Shown here: in pieces, positions 51,840 to 61,276 of the stretch
Layout of the letters: every line of letters begins with the position of its first letter
Numbering within the stretch: position 1 is the stretch's first letter
Origin: Halomonas sp. M20
Lineage (GTDB): Bacteria > Pseudomonadota > Gammaproteobacteria > Pseudomonadales > Halomonadaceae
Length of the DNA stretch: 64,000 nucleotides
Reading direction: 5' to 3'
NCBI RefSeq assembly: GCF_020622265.1
Contig: NZ_JACNMQ010000005.1
Span: 1 to 64,000, forward strand
Notes under the pieces: generated by a model
The model's database searches: none
The model's input: the letters and a program-made list of their open reading frames with translations, nothing else
What the model was told of the DNA's origin: nothing
Position numbers and translations under genes: made by a program

Positions 51840-52892
51840 ATGCAAAAGCGGAGTCTGATACTGATAATAGCTGGAGTAATAGCAGCGGGCGCGACGATGG
51901 CCGCTGAGGATGAGTTGATGAGTCGCGCCCAGGCGCTGTTCAAACCAATTCCCGAACAGCCGCCGGAGATGGAAGGCAATCCCAGTACACCGGCGAAGGT
52001 GGCGCTTGGCAAGATGCTCTTCTTCGAGCCACGACTGTCGAAGAGTAATACCATCAGCTGCAACTCCTGTCATCTGGTGGGGCTCGGGGGCACTGATATG
52101 CTGGAAACCTCGGTAGGCCATCGCTGGCAAATGGGTGGTCGCAATTCGCCCACGGTGCTCAACGCGGTATTCAATACCGCCCAGTTCTGGGACGGGCGTG
52201 CCGAAGACCTCGCCCAGCAGGCAGGCGGCCCTCTGGTCAATCCGGTGGAAATGGCTACCACTCACGAGAATGCGGTGAACATGCTCAAGGGTATCCCCGG
52301 TTATCAACCGTTTTTCGAGGAGGCGTTTCCCGAGGCGGAAGATGCCATCAACATCGATAATATCCAGGATGCGATTGCGCTGTTCGAGGCCACGTTGATC
52401 ACGCCCAACGCGCCTTTCGATCAATATTTGAAAGGAGATGCCGATGCCTTGAGCGATGAGCAGAAGACTGGGCTTGAGCTGTTCGTCAACAGGGGCTGCG
52501 CCTCTTGTCATAGCGGTATCAATCTGGGAGGTGATCAGTATCAGCCCTTCGGCGTAGTGGAAAAACCTGGTGCCAACTTTCTTCCGCCGGAGGATAAGGG
52601 GCGCTTTGCAGTCACGGAGTCTGCTTCCGATGAGTACGTCTTTAAAGTGCCGAGCCTGCGCAATATTGCTCTGACGCCGCCGTATTTCCACAGTGGCAAG
52701 GCCTGGGATTTGAAACAGGCCGTGGCGATAATGGGGTCAGCGCAACTCGGAGCCGAGTTGAACGATGAAGAAGTGGACTCGATCACCGCGTTCCTGCATA
52801 GCCTGACCGGCGAGCAACCCCGAGTGGAATATCCCATCTTGCCACCGAGCACAGCGGACACGCCACGCCCGAACCTGGAGATCGATCGATAA
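51840..52892 (+). CDS. ccpA: Di-haem cytochrome c peroxidase
   Basis: A 350-residue periplasmic enzyme that reduces H2O2 using cytochrome c, of CcpA/MauG family. It has a signal peptide (SLILIIAGVIAAGATMAA), haem motifs CNSCHLVGLGG (about residue 66) and CASCHSG (about residue 220), and the PTVLNAVFNTAQFWDGRA region normal to CcpA. The FNR box upstream fits the known anaerobic expression of these peroxidases. An intrinsic terminator follows 54 bases past its stop. Confidence 0.95.
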   Translation: MQKRSLILIIAGVIAAGATMAAEDELMSRAQALFKPIPEQPPEMEGNPSTPAKVALGKMLFFEPRLSKSNTISCNSCHLVGLGGTDMLETSVGHRWQMGGRNSPTVLNAVFNTAQFWDGRAEDLAQQAGGPLVNPVEMATTHENAVNMLKGIPGYQPFFEEAFPEAEDAINIDNIQDAIALFEATLITPNAPFDQYLKGDADALSDEQKTGLELFVNRGCASCHSGINLGGDQYQPFGVVEKPGANFLPPEDKGRFAVTESASDEYVFKVPSLRNIALTPPYFHSGKAWDLKQAVAIMGSAQLGAELNDEEVDSITAFLHSLTGEQPRVEYPILPPSTADTPRPNLEIDR

Positions 52893-52946
52893 CCAATGAC
52901 GGCGTAGCGCGATACCGGGCCACGTCACTCTCTCACCGCAAGATAT

Positions 52947-52980
52947 CGCCGCTATCTTTCAAGGATAGCGGCGTTTTTTT
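52947..52980 (+). terminator. Intrinsic terminator after the cytochrome c peroxidase gene
   Basis: CGCCGCTATC, loop TTTCAAG, GATAGCGGCG, then seven T. This is a textbook rho-independent terminator on the plus strand, in the gap before the converging phaC gene. Confidence 0.92.
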
Positions 52981-52995
52981 ACATCTACCACAGCA

Positions 52996-54753
52996 TTATT
53001 GCTGCAATACATATGTGCCTGGCGCATCCGTTATAGGCGAATAGTCCTGGCCGCCTATTTCCGGAGGCGCGACCTGTTCCTTGGATGAGCGTTCCACCAG
53101 CCAGGCCTGCCATACCGGCCACCAGGACCCTTGCTGGGTCGGCATCGTTTGCTGCCAGGTGTCCGGGTCGATATAGCTTTCTCTTTCCTTGCGCGTTTCG
53201 ACCTGATAGGTGCGGCGCGGATGTCCGGGCTCGCTGACGATGCCGGCGTTATGGCCGCCGCTGGTGAGCAGGAAAGTCACTTCCTCGGCATCGGACAGCA
53301 GGTGAATCTTGTAGGCGGAGCGCCAGGGGGCCACATGATCGCTTTGCGTTGCTACTGCGAAAAGCGGCACGTCGATATCGGTGATGGCGATGGGTCGGTC
53401 ACCGACGATATAGCGTCCGGCCGCCAGATCGTTGTCGAGATAGAGCCTGCGTAGATATTGGGAGTGCATCTGATAGGGCATGCGCGTTAGATCGGCGTTC
53501 CAAGCCATCAGCGCGATCATGGGCTGGCGTTCGCCCAGCATGTATTCGCGCACCATCCGCGACCAGACAAGATCGTTGGAGCGCAGCAGCTGGAAGGCGC
53601 CGGCCATCTGGTGCCCATCGAGATAGCCCCGCTCATGCATCATGCTTTCAAGGTAATCGACCTGGCTTTCGGTGATGAAAAGCGATAGTTCACCCGCTTC
53701 GGTGAAGTCGACCTGGGTGGCAAGGGTACTCATCGAACCCAGGCGGTCGTCACCGTCCCGGGCCATGGTAGCGGCCTGAATCGTCAATAGCGTACCGCCC
53801 AGGCAATAGCCCACCGCGTGAATCTTCTGATCGGGGATAATGGCGGATACGACATCCAGCGCCGCTGCAGGACCGAGCCTGCGATAGCTGCCCATGCCCA
53901 GGTCGCGATCTTCAGAGGTGGGGTTGCGCCAGGAGATCATGAACACAGTATGGCCCTGATCCACCAGATAGCGCACCAGGGACTTCTCCGCCGTCAGGTC
54001 GAGAATGTAATACTTCATGATCCAGGCCGGCACGATCAATACCGGTTCAGCGTAGACTTTCTTGGTGGTCGGGGTGTACTGGATCAGCTCGATCAGGTGG
54101 TTGCGATAGACCACCTTGCCTGGTGTGGTCGCGAGATTCTCGCCGACCTTGAATTCTTCCATACCAACCGGCGGACATCCGGTCATCTGTCGTTCCCGGT
54201 CCTCCAAGAAATTCTCCCAGCCGCGCAGGAAGTTCATACCGCCCTGCTGTACGGTCGCGTCGATCACCTCCGGGTTTAGCCAGGGAAAGTTGGAGGGCGA
54301 CCAGCGGTCGAGCACCTGCCGACCGATGAAGGACACTACGTTTTCGGTACTATCCGAGAGTCCGTTGATATTGGTGGTGGCGTTTTCCCACCACGCTTGC
54401 TGTAGCAGGAACGACTGATAAATAAAACTGTAGGGCCAGCGGGACCAGGCTTCATCAGAAAAACGGTCGTCCTGCAACGTTGGCTCGATACAGGGCTGTG
54501 TATCCAAGAATATGTTGGCTTGACGGATATGACGCAACAGGTATCCAACCTTGAAGCCCACATCTTCGGCCAGTTCCAGCTGCTTGCCCGGCGATATGGC
54601 GAGATGGGCGAGCCACTCATAAATGACCGTGGATACACCGGCCGGTGTAATACCGCCGGTGAGGGTGGACATGTTCGCCTTGAGCGATTGGTCCATCATG
54701 TGTGGCGCGTAGCGGCTGGAAAGTAGGGAAGATGGCTGACGATCTTGGTTCAT
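52996..54753 (-). CDS. phaC: Polyhydroxyalkanoate synthase (class I type)
   Basis: A 585-residue enzyme that polymerises 3-hydroxyacyl-CoA into PHA granules. The lipase-like box HAVGYCLGGTLL contains the catalytic cysteine; the catalytic His lies in FLLTSGGHNAGIV and the Asp in TQSDHVAPW. YYILDLTAEKSLVRYLVDQGHTVFMISWRNP is typical of PhaC. The start MNQDRQPSS at 54753 is chosen for GAGGAG nine bases upstream. It converges on the cytochrome c peroxidase gene and lies 87 bases downstream of atpA on the same strand. No phaE or phaR neighbour, so class I. Confidence 0.93.
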   Translation of the reverse strand: MNQDRQPSSLLSSRYAPHMMDQSLKANMSTLTGGITPAGVSTVIYEWLAHLAISPGKQLELAEDVGFKVGYLLRHIRQANIFLDTQPCIEPTLQDDRFSDEAWSRWPYSFIYQSFLLQQAWWENATTNINGLSDSTENVVSFIGRQVLDRWSPSNFPWLNPEVIDATVQQGGMNFLRGWENFLEDRERQMTGCPPVGMEEFKVGENLATTPGKVVYRNHLIELIQYTPTTKKVYAEPVLIVPAWIMKYYILDLTAEKSLVRYLVDQGHTVFMISWRNPTSEDRDLGMGSYRRLGPAAALDVVSAIIPDQKIHAVGYCLGGTLLTIQAATMARDGDDRLGSMSTLATQVDFTEAGELSLFITESQVDYLESMMHERGYLDGHQMAGAFQLLRSNDLVWSRMVREYMLGERQPMIALMAWNADLTRMPYQMHSQYLRRLYLDNDLAAGRYIVGDRPIAITDIDVPLFAVATQSDHVAPWRSAYKIHLLSDAEEVTFLLTSGGHNAGIVSEPGHPRRTYQVETRKERESYIDPDTWQQTMPTQQGSWWPVWQAWLVERSSKEQVAPPEIGGQDYSPITDAPGTYVLQQ

Positions 54754-54840
54754 GTCGATCAACTCCTCATCGGTAGGCCTCAGGAGCACTGCATCGCTTG
54801 AGCGAATGCGTGATTGCTCCATGCTGCCAAATAACCCAGG

Positions 54841-56700
54841 TTAGGTCGTACTCTGGGATGGTGCGCTGATTTCGAGCCCTGCATTTTTGACCAGCTTTTC
54901 GATCGCCGCGTAATGGCGTCGATGCTCGCTCGAATCGAGCGCCGCGTAATTAAGATTCTTCACCTCGCTGGCCAGGGCAGTGAAGTACTCGCGAATGGTC
55001 TCCTTGTCGTCGAAGGCATACTTCGAGCTGACCAACGGGTAGATCAACGCCAGATTGCGTCGCTGCCGCTCCGGAGAAGTGCTGCCATCCACGTCGTCGA
55101 AGGCGTCCTGCTGCAAGTAGACCAGGTCGAGAAAGCTCGCCTTGTGGTAGGTGAGAAAATCCTCGAGGGTGATGCCTTCGTCGCCGGTGACCAGCATCAT
55201 CTGGTTGACATCTTCGCCGTCATGCAGAAGCTTGAGCAGCTCGTCGATGCGTGCCGGCCACTCGGCGCCGAGGTGCTTGGCGATGGCGGGCTCGAGTTCG
55301 GCCCGGTAGCGGGACCAGGACAGCAGTGGGTCTACCGCGGGATAGAAGCGTTTGTAGGCACGCTCGGAAGACAGGCCAAGAAACGACTTGACCGTGGCAA
55401 GGGTCGCCTGGGTCACCGGCTCCTCGAAGTTGCCCCCGGAGGGCGAGACTGTGCCGATCAGGGTGAGGCTGCCGCTGTCCCCGGTATTGTTGCGAATCAC
55501 TCCGGCGCGTTCGTAGACACTGCGCACCGCCGAGTCCAGATAGGCGGGATAGGCTTCCTCTCCGGGAATCTCTTCCATGCGGCCCGAGGTTTCACGCATC
55601 GCCTGGGCCCAGCGCGAGGTGGAATCGGCGATCATTAGCACGTCGAGTCCCATCTGGCGGTAGTATTCGCCCAGGGTGATGCCGGTGTAGATGGAGGCTT
55701 CCCGGGCGGCCACCGGCATCGAGGAGGTGTTGCAGATGATCACCGTACGGTCCATTAGCGAGCCGCCGGTGGTGGGGTCGTTGAGCTGCGGGAACTCGGT
55801 GATGGTTTCCACGACTTCCCCGGCCCGCTCGCCGCAGGCGACGATGATCACGATATCCACGGTGGAATGACGGGCGATCAGGTTCTGTAACACCGTCTTG
55901 CCGGCACCGAAGGGGCCGGGAATGCAGGCGGTACCGCCGGTGGCGATGGGAAAGAAGGTGTCGATCACCCGAATGGTGGTATCCAACGGGCGAGAGGGGT
56001 AGAGCCGTTCGCTGGTGTAGCTGTCGAGCAGGCGTTTCGGCAGCGGGGTGCGCACCGGCCAGCGCTGGGCCAAGGTGACCTGGCGCTCGGTACCGGCCTC
56101 ATTCGCCAGCCGCGCCACCGGCACATCCACGGTAAAGCTGCCCTCCTGAATCCAACTGACTTCCTGCTCTCCATGGGCGTCGAAGGGCACCATGATGCGG
56201 TGGGTAAAACGGCCTTCCTGCACGGTGCCCAGGGTATCGCCGGCGCGTAGCTTGGTACCTATGCGCACCTGAGGAGAGAAGGACCATTTGGTGGTCTTGT
56301 TCAGCGCCTCCAGATGCAGCCCTCGCGGCAGGAAGAAGCCGGAGCGCAAGGCGATCTGCTCCAAAGGGTTCTGCAGGCCGTCATAGATCTGTCCGAGCAG
56401 CCCGGGGCCGAGAGTGACCGAGAGCATCTCGCCGGTCTGCTCCACCGCGTCGCCTATCTTGATGCCGCCGGTATCCTCGAAGACCTGGACATCCGCGCGT
56501 TTGCCCTGCACCCGCAGCACCTCGCCCTTGAGGCGCAGTTCGTGGCCTTGTTTACTATTTTCCTCGTCCTGAGCGAGAAGAATGTAGACCACTTCGTTCT
56601 TCATCAGCCCCGTCGAGCGCTCGGTGGCCTCGATGACCACGATGTCATCCTGAACGTTGACCACGCGGCAGTCGCGCTTGGCTTCCTGCTTAGTACTCAT
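54841..56700 (-). CDS. atpA: V/A-type ATPase catalytic subunit A
   Basis: A 619-residue hexamer-forming catalytic subunit. The start MSTKQEAKRDCRV at 56700 has GGGAG seven bases upstream. The P-loop is GPFGAGKTVL, and the V/A-specific bulge domain lies between the N-terminal barrel and the P-loop. Walker B-like LDVLMIADSTSRWAQAMRE follows, with GEEAYPAYLDS. It is the last gene of the operon, separated from DUF2764 by 240 bases of repeat-like DNA. It hydrolyses ATP to drive ion transport, or makes ATP. Confidence 0.95.
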   Translation of the reverse strand: MSTKQEAKRDCRVVNVQDDIVVIEATERSTGLMKNEVVYILLAQDEENSKQGHELRLKGEVLRVQGKRADVQVFEDTGGIKIGDAVEQTGEMLSVTLGPGLLGQIYDGLQNPLEQIALRSGFFLPRGLHLEALNKTTKWSFSPQVRIGTKLRAGDTLGTVQEGRFTHRIMVPFDAHGEQEVSWIQEGSFTVDVPVARLANEAGTERQVTLAQRWPVRTPLPKRLLDSYTSERLYPSRPLDTTIRVIDTFFPIATGGTACIPGPFGAGKTVLQNLIARHSTVDIVIIVACGERAGEVVETITEFPQLNDPTTGGSLMDRTVIICNTSSMPVAAREASIYTGITLGEYYRQMGLDVLMIADSTSRWAQAMRETSGRMEEIPGEEAYPAYLDSAVRSVYERAGVIRNNTGDSGSLTLIGTVSPSGGNFEEPVTQATLATVKSFLGLSSERAYKRFYPAVDPLLSWSRYRAELEPAIAKHLGAEWPARIDELLKLLHDGEDVNQMMLVTGDEGITLEDFLTYHKASFLDLVYLQQDAFDDVDGSTSPERQRRNLALIYPLVSSKYAFDDKETIREYFTALASEVKNLNYAALDSSEHRRHYAAIEKLVKNAGLEISAPSQSTT

Positions 56701-56940
56701 TTTCAAACTCCCGGCAAGAATGGGCTTTTCCGGCGGCAAGCCTGCGCGAGGGCGCTGTAAACCCGTCCTTGGGCGCTACTTTCGCTATCTGCCCGCCATG
56801 GATGGCGGAAATGCCGGAATTGCATGGAGCTTTTTCCGGCCATGGCAAAAGATCCTCGCTACGCCTTGCCGCCGGCGCCCCTTTCATCCACGGATGTTGA
56901 AAGAAATTCTCGGCGATGGCTCTCATCATTCCCGTTCTCC
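56701..56940. repeat. Non-coding, repeat-like insert between the DUF2764 gene and atpA
   Basis: 240 bases inside an otherwise tightly packed operon. Short inverted elements can be seen (CGCCATGGATGGCG, CCGGAATTGC, TTTCCGGCCATGG). The composition resembles dispersed intergenic repeats I recall from halomonads, but I cannot verify that. The atpA ribosome site lies at its right-hand end on the minus strand. Confidence 0.4.
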
Positions 56941-57639
56941 CTAAAAAAGCGCGCCGTAGTCGCCGAGCCCCCGCTCGATATCCGCCTGCAGTCGGCGCTC
57001 CACCGCCTCGGCGTTGTAGCGCTGCCAAGCGGCAATCAGGCGCCAGCGCAACCAGTAGATGACGACCTCGCGAAAATCGAAACGATCATACTGGCGCGCC
57101 CGGGTAAGTTGGCGCCCACACTCTTCCATCAATAGCCGTTCCAGTTCCCGGGGGCGGTCCTGCTCGAGATGCTCCCAAGCCTCACTGAGCCAGGGAAAGA
57201 CCGCCCCTACGCCGAACAGCGGCGCATGCCAGTGGGCGCTGATATGCGCCAGGCGCGGGCCGAACCCCCAGCGCTCGCCGAACGCCGGCGCAGGTTCACC
57301 GGACCGGCGCCGACGCAGGGCCGTTACCAAGGTATGGCGTTCGAGCATCGACACGAGGAGATCATTCACGCCGTGCTCGGCCAACTGCGGTGCCGCTTGC
57401 CGATAGCGCTGAAGATAGGCCTCGGTGGAAACGTCCAGGCCCAGATATTGCCAGTCGAGCAGCGTCTCCAGCTTCTGCAGGCTGTCTCGATGGCCCGCGC
57501 TCAGTGCCTCGAGACGATGTTCCAGTCGGATCGCCGAGATCGGCAGTGGCTCGCGTCCAAAGGGCATGACGGGCAAGACCGGCAGGCTGGCGAGCAGATC
57601 GACATACTGATGACGCGTTGACATGGCGATGAATGACAT
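56941..57639 (-). CDS. DUF2764 protein, putative V/A-ATPase subunit C equivalent
   Basis: A 232-residue soluble, mainly helical protein beginning with hydrophobic YVDLLASLPVLPVMPFGREPLPIS, a DUF2764 signature. In bacterial V/A-ATPase operons that lack a normal subunit C (Chlamydia, spirochaetes) a DUF2764 gene stands between atpE and atpA, as here. It is proposed to replace subunit C in linking rotor and membrane parts. The ATG at 57639 directly follows the atpE stop; 57624 is an alternative. Confidence 0.8.
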   Translation of the reverse strand: MSFIAMSTRHQYVDLLASLPVLPVMPFGREPLPISAIRLEHRLEALSAGHRDSLQKLETLLDWQYLGLDVSTEAYLQRYRQAAPQLAEHGVNDLLVSMLERHTLVTALRRRRSGEPAPAFGERWGFGPRLAHISAHWHAPLFGVGAVFPWLSEAWEHLEQDRPRELERLLMEECGRQLTRARQYDRFDFREVVIYWLRWRLIAAWQRYNAEAVERRLQADIERGLGDYGALF

Positions 57640-57641
57640 GG

Positions 57642-58334
57642 CTATTTGACGATACCCTCGAGCATGGCGCGAAAACGCGGCTGCAGGTGCGCCAGCAGAA
57701 GTTCCGCCACCGCCTCGTCGCTGATATCGAGCTCCATTTCCTGCTCGTGCAGGCGCACTCGCAGGCCGCTTGTCTGCTCGCCGATTGAAAAGCGCACGCC
57801 CTCTCGCAGTACCTCCCGGGCCTGGGCGACCACGAAGTAGGAGAGGGTGCCTTCCTTGAGTTCTTCCGGGCGGCGTCGCAACTCCTCGAGCCCCAGCACG
57901 TCCCGGGGTAGCATCATCTCCACGTCGTTTTCCGCATCCAGGGGCGTGTCGCTGCGGGTGCGGGCGGCGAGTTCGAGAATCAGCCGCTGCAGCAGGTCTT
58001 CCTGGGACAGCGTCTGACCCACTAGCCAGCGCAGATGATCGCGAAAGCGATGGGTCAGGGTCGCTTGCATCTCCAGCACCGCGTCTCGAGCGGCCACCCG
58101 CAGTGCTTCCCTGGTAGAATCCTCCAGGCGCTTGGCGTCTTCCCCGGCCTGTTCGCGCAGTGCCTTGGCGTCCTCTTCCGCCTGTTCGATCATCCAGGTG
58201 GCGCGCTTTTCCGCATCGTCCACGATGCGCCGGGCCTCTTCCCGGCCTTGCTCGACTCCTTCGCCTCGCAGCCGTTCGATCAGTGCCTCGACGCCGGAAG
58301 AGGCGCCTTGGGGAGCCGTTTCCGATTGACTCAT
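57642..58334 (-). CDS. atpE: V/A-type ATPase peripheral-stalk subunit E
   Basis: A 230-residue protein with a long N-terminal coiled coil (EALIERLRGEGVEQGREEARRIV and onward to about residue 100) and a globular C-terminal domain, the layout of subunit E, which forms the outer stalk. It follows atpK by 18 bases and ends next to the DUF2764 gene. Its usual partner, subunit G/H, has no recognisable gene in the operon. Confidence 0.85.
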   Translation of the reverse strand: MSQSETAPQGASSGVEALIERLRGEGVEQGREEARRIVDDAEKRATWMIEQAEEDAKALREQAGEDAKRLEDSTREALRVAARDAVLEMQATLTHRFRDHLRWLVGQTLSQEDLLQRLILELAARTRSDTPLDAENDVEMMLPRDVLGLEELRRRPEELKEGTLSYFVVAQAREVLREGVRFSIGEQTSGLRVRLHEQEMELDISDEAVAELLLAHLQPRFRAMLEGIVK

Positions 58335-58352
58335 AGGTTTACCTCCTCGGAA

Positions 58353-58802
58353 TCATTGCGCCGGGATGCTGCCACCGATTACCAGCGCGAAGATAAAGGC
58401 GAACACCCCGAAGCCTTCGACGATAGCTGCTGGCGCGATGGATAGCCCGAAAATCTCCGGCTTGCTCTTTGAGCTGTTGATCGCCGAAGCGCAGCAGCTG
58501 CCTTGATAGACCGCGCTCAACAGCAGCGCCACCCCGGCCAGAATGCCCACGGAGAACAGCCCCGGGGAGGTTGCGACGGTAACCGGGCGCTGCAGGGTGA
58601 ACATCACCACGATGCCGTAGATGCTCTGGGAGGAAGGCATTGCCGAGAGCCCAATGAAACGGCCGTGGCCGGACTCGGTCTCGAGCAGGGCACCAATGGC
58701 CGCTTGCCCGGCGATGGCGCAGCCGATAATGCTGCCGATGGCTCCCAAGGCCATGGGGCCGTAGAGTCCCGCCCAACCCAGTGCGATGATCAGTTGCTCC
58801 AT
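58353..58802 (-). CDS. atpK: V/A-type ATPase rotor-ring subunit K with Na+-site residues
   Basis: A 149-residue proteolipid with four helices (two hairpins). The ion-binding residues of the Enterococcus hirae Na+ subunit NtpK (T64, Q65, Y68, Q110, E139) are matched by S58, Q59, Y62, Q100 and E129, with conserved spacing (Q100 to E129 is 29 residues in both). This supports Na+ rather than H+ translocation, fitting a halophile. Its first 13 bases overlap the end of atpI. Confidence 0.92.
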   Translation of the reverse strand: MEQLIIALGWAGLYGPMALGAIGSIIGCAIAGQAAIGALLETESGHGRFIGLSAMPSSQSIYGIVVMFTLQRPVTVATSPGLFSVGILAGVALLLSAVYQGSCCASAINSSKSKPEIFGLSIAPAAIVEGFGVFAFIFALVIGGSIPAQ

Positions 58803-60571
58803 AGCGTGGTCTCCGTTTTCCTGAATGCCTTGAAGGGGTACCCTTCGTCCGAGATGCCCCAGTGATAGAACTCGATGAGGTTGAGCCGTAGCCCGTGCAC
58901 CACGCCGCTGACCACCGCCAGCACGAAATTCAGGGCGTGACCGATGACTAGGATCAGCGCGTAGAGCAGGATGCCGAGGCCGGGATAGGCCGCTGCCGCA
59001 TCCGCGGCGAGCTGATTGAAGGTGACTGCTAAAGAGGCGCTGGCGAGTCCAAGAGCGAACAGGCGCAGATAGCTCAGCACGTCACCGAAGGCCCGGGTCA
59101 CGTCCGTCAGGGCGTAAAGGCCGCCGCCGACGCGCTTGAGCAGATCCAGCGGCTCGTGGATAGGACGGGTGTCCGTGAATGCAAAAACGGCGATAAGCCC
59201 CAGGGCAAGAGCGAGTCCACCGCCAGGGATGGCGTAATAAAGCATGACTCCCGCCACCAGGGCGATGATCCAGCCCAGCGGCGCCAGCATGGCGCTACGC
59301 CCTCGGTGATTCCAGGCGACGGTGGCGTTGGCGATGATCAGGTGCGCCAGGCCAATGCCGATCGCCAGCTGCATCATCTGCCCGAAATCGTTGACATCGA
59401 GAAGCTTCAAGGATGAAAGCCAGCTTTCTGGCGGCGGGTTCCAGCCGAAATAACTGCCGGCCAGCACACCATAGACCAGGGTGAAGCCCACCAAGACGAA
59501 CCCCAGGGTGCGCACTCGCGTCCCGGCTCGGCTCTGCTTGAGCCGTTTTGAAAAGAACAGCATCGCGCCGAGCAGCAGCAGGGCGTAGCCGGCGTCGGCG
59601 AGAATCATGGCGAAGAACACCGCAAAGGAGAAAAATATCACTCGGGACGGGTCCCAGTTGCGATAACCGGGCATCTGATAGAAGCCCACGATCTCCGCGC
59701 CGCCGGCGGTTCGCTCATCGTTTTCGAGCAGGGTAGGGGGCTGATCTTCCGGCCCCACCGGCTCAATGAGCAGGGCGAGCCCTTTTTCTTCGGCGAGACG
59801 TTGAACGTTCTCAAGGGCCTCTTGGGGTACCCATCCCTGCACGGCGAAGATGGCGTCGTCGTCTCGGGTGAGATGCTGCGCTTGCTTCAGGCTCGCGGCG
59901 TCATCCGCCTGGGCCTGATGGCGATGCAGCAGATGAATCCAGCGAGTCAGCGCCTCTCGCTCGGCGACGGTTTCATCCAGGCGCACCACCAGGCGTTGTA
60001 GCTCCTCGCGCAACCGCCGGCGCGGCACGCTGCCGGTATGGGTGCGCGGCACCGGAAGGGCATCCGCTGCGGGCTCTTCCTGGCTGATCACCGCAATGTA
60101 GCGATTGCGGTTGTCGCGATGCACCTCCTGCCAGGGAAGCGCTACGTCAGCGAGCTGGCGCGCCCGATAGTTGGGCACCTCGTAGAACCACAGGCGCTGC
60201 CCGGCGAGGCTTTCCAGGGGCGGAAAGTCGAAATCTCCCCAGGGCTCGAGATCCTTCAGACGCCGCCGGGTGAAATCGATGCTGTCTTCCAGGTCCCGCA
60301 TCCGGCGTTGATTGTCCAGGGCGCGTTCGACGGTGACTTGATGATCGAAGTCCGGATCGTCCGGCACCTGATGGCGCTTGATCGGGCAGTCGAGCAAATA
60401 GGCCAGTGCCTTGCGGGTATCACTCGCGCCTGCGCTGGTGGGCGTATCCTGCTTTTCCGGTCCCAGGTCGATCAAATGCATGGCGTCAAGGCGCTGCAAG
60501 TCGCGCAGCGTGGCCTGCTTGCCGCCATGGCTGCCCAGCAGGGTCACTCGGCTCAGTGCCACGATACTCAT
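58790..60571 (-). CDS. atpI: V/A-type ATPase membrane subunit I (a-subunit)
   Basis: A 593-residue stator subunit. The first half (to about residue 310) is cytoplasmic and helical; the second half has about seven transmembrane segments, including VIFFSFAVFFAMILADAGYALLLLGAML, LSYLRLFALGLASASLAVTFNQL (with the essential arginine of the ion channel) and LVIGHALNFVLAVVSGVVHGLRLNLIEFYHW. It overlaps atpD by four bases and atpK by 13. It forms the half-channels for ion passage. Confidence 0.94.
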   Translation of the reverse strand: MSIVALSRVTLLGSHGGKQATLRDLQRLDAMHLIDLGPEKQDTPTSAGASDTRKALAYLLDCPIKRHQVPDDPDFDHQVTVERALDNQRRMRDLEDSIDFTRRRLKDLEPWGDFDFPPLESLAGQRLWFYEVPNYRARQLADVALPWQEVHRDNRNRYIAVISQEEPAADALPVPRTHTGSVPRRRLREELQRLVVRLDETVAEREALTRWIHLLHRHQAQADDAASLKQAQHLTRDDDAIFAVQGWVPQEALENVQRLAEEKGLALLIEPVGPEDQPPTLLENDERTAGGAEIVGFYQMPGYRNWDPSRVIFFSFAVFFAMILADAGYALLLLGAMLFFSKRLKQSRAGTRVRTLGFVLVGFTLVYGVLAGSYFGWNPPPESWLSSLKLLDVNDFGQMMQLAIGIGLAHLIIANATVAWNHRGRSAMLAPLGWIIALVAGVMLYYAIPGGGLALALGLIAVFAFTDTRPIHEPLDLLKRVGGGLYALTDVTRAFGDVLSYLRLFALGLASASLAVTFNQLAADAAAAYPGLGILLYALILVIGHALNFVLAVVSGVVHGLRLNLIEFYHWGISDEGYPFKAFRKTETTLWSN

Positions 60572-61173
60572 AAGCGCACTCCCTGGGCCTGCTTGCGTTT
60601 GGCAAGTTTGGCCCGCACCACCGCCGAGCGCTCGCCGTCGGCAAGATGGATATGGATACGGCGAATGTTCTCTCGAGTGCGGGGGATCAACACCTTGTCG
60701 AACAGGTTGACCCGCTGGGTGACCTGCTTGACCGCGCGCTCCAGACGCCGCAGCCGTTCCCGCTCCACCTGAAGGCGCACCGTCAGCGCCAGGGCGTCTC
60801 GCAGCACTTCTTGATAACGGTCCAGCCAGTGGGGCGTGGTCAACTTGGGATAGTTGGCGAGTTCGATGTCGACCTCCTCGAGAAGCGGCAGATGAACGCC
60901 GAGCAGGTTGTGCTCGCGCAGATGCACCTGGGTGACCCGAGCTAGATCCTTGAGCTTGAGGGTATCGTCACCGGCCATGGGCAACCGATCACGCACTTTA
61001 GCTATCAGGACCTCAAGCTCGGCTTCGCTTTCCTGCAGCGTTTTCCGGGCGTGCAAGCGCTCGGCGATCAGTTGACGACGCTTGAGATCCAGGGACGGCA
61101 ATAGTCGCTGAAACTGCTGGAGCCTGGACTGTTCCCGGTGCAGGGCGGTCTTGTTAAGTGAGAGTCTTGCCAC
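60568..61173 (-). CDS. atpD: V/A-type ATPase central-shaft subunit D
   Basis: A 201-residue protein with long N- and C-terminal helices forming a coiled coil. LNKTALHREQSRLQQFQRLLPSLDLKRRQLIAE at the start and RLEQVTQRVNLFDKVLIPRTRENIRRI-type text near the end are classic subunit D; the end segment reads RRLERAVKQVTQRVNLF. It follows atpB after a 170-base gap containing a nested inverted repeat. Confidence 0.9.
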   Translation of the reverse strand: MARLSLNKTALHREQSRLQQFQRLLPSLDLKRRQLIAERLHARKTLQESEAELEVLIAKVRDRLPMAGDDTLKLKDLARVTQVHLREHNLLGVHLPLLEEVDIELANYPKLTTPHWLDRYQEVLRDALALTVRLQVERERLRRLERAVKQVTQRVNLFDKVLIPRTRENIRRIHIHLADGERSAVVRAKLAKRKQAQGVRL

Positions 61174-61218
61174 GTCGTTTCCTCAAAACGATCTGCTGCG
61201 CGTTGGCCATACTTCGTT

Positions 61219-61276
61219 AAATCCGAGCGAAAAATGCTCATTTACCCCAGTAAACTGCGCGTTTTCGCTCGGATTT
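61219..61276. repeat. Nested inverted repeat between atpB and atpD
   Basis: AAATCCGAGCGAAAA (61219-61233) and TTTTCGCTCGGATTT (61262-61276) are perfect 15-base arms. Inside them TTTAC and GTAAA pair around CCCA (61241-61254). The result is a long stem with an internal bulge inside the ATPase operon. It has the look of a mobile intergenic repeat rather than a terminator. Confidence 0.75.
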
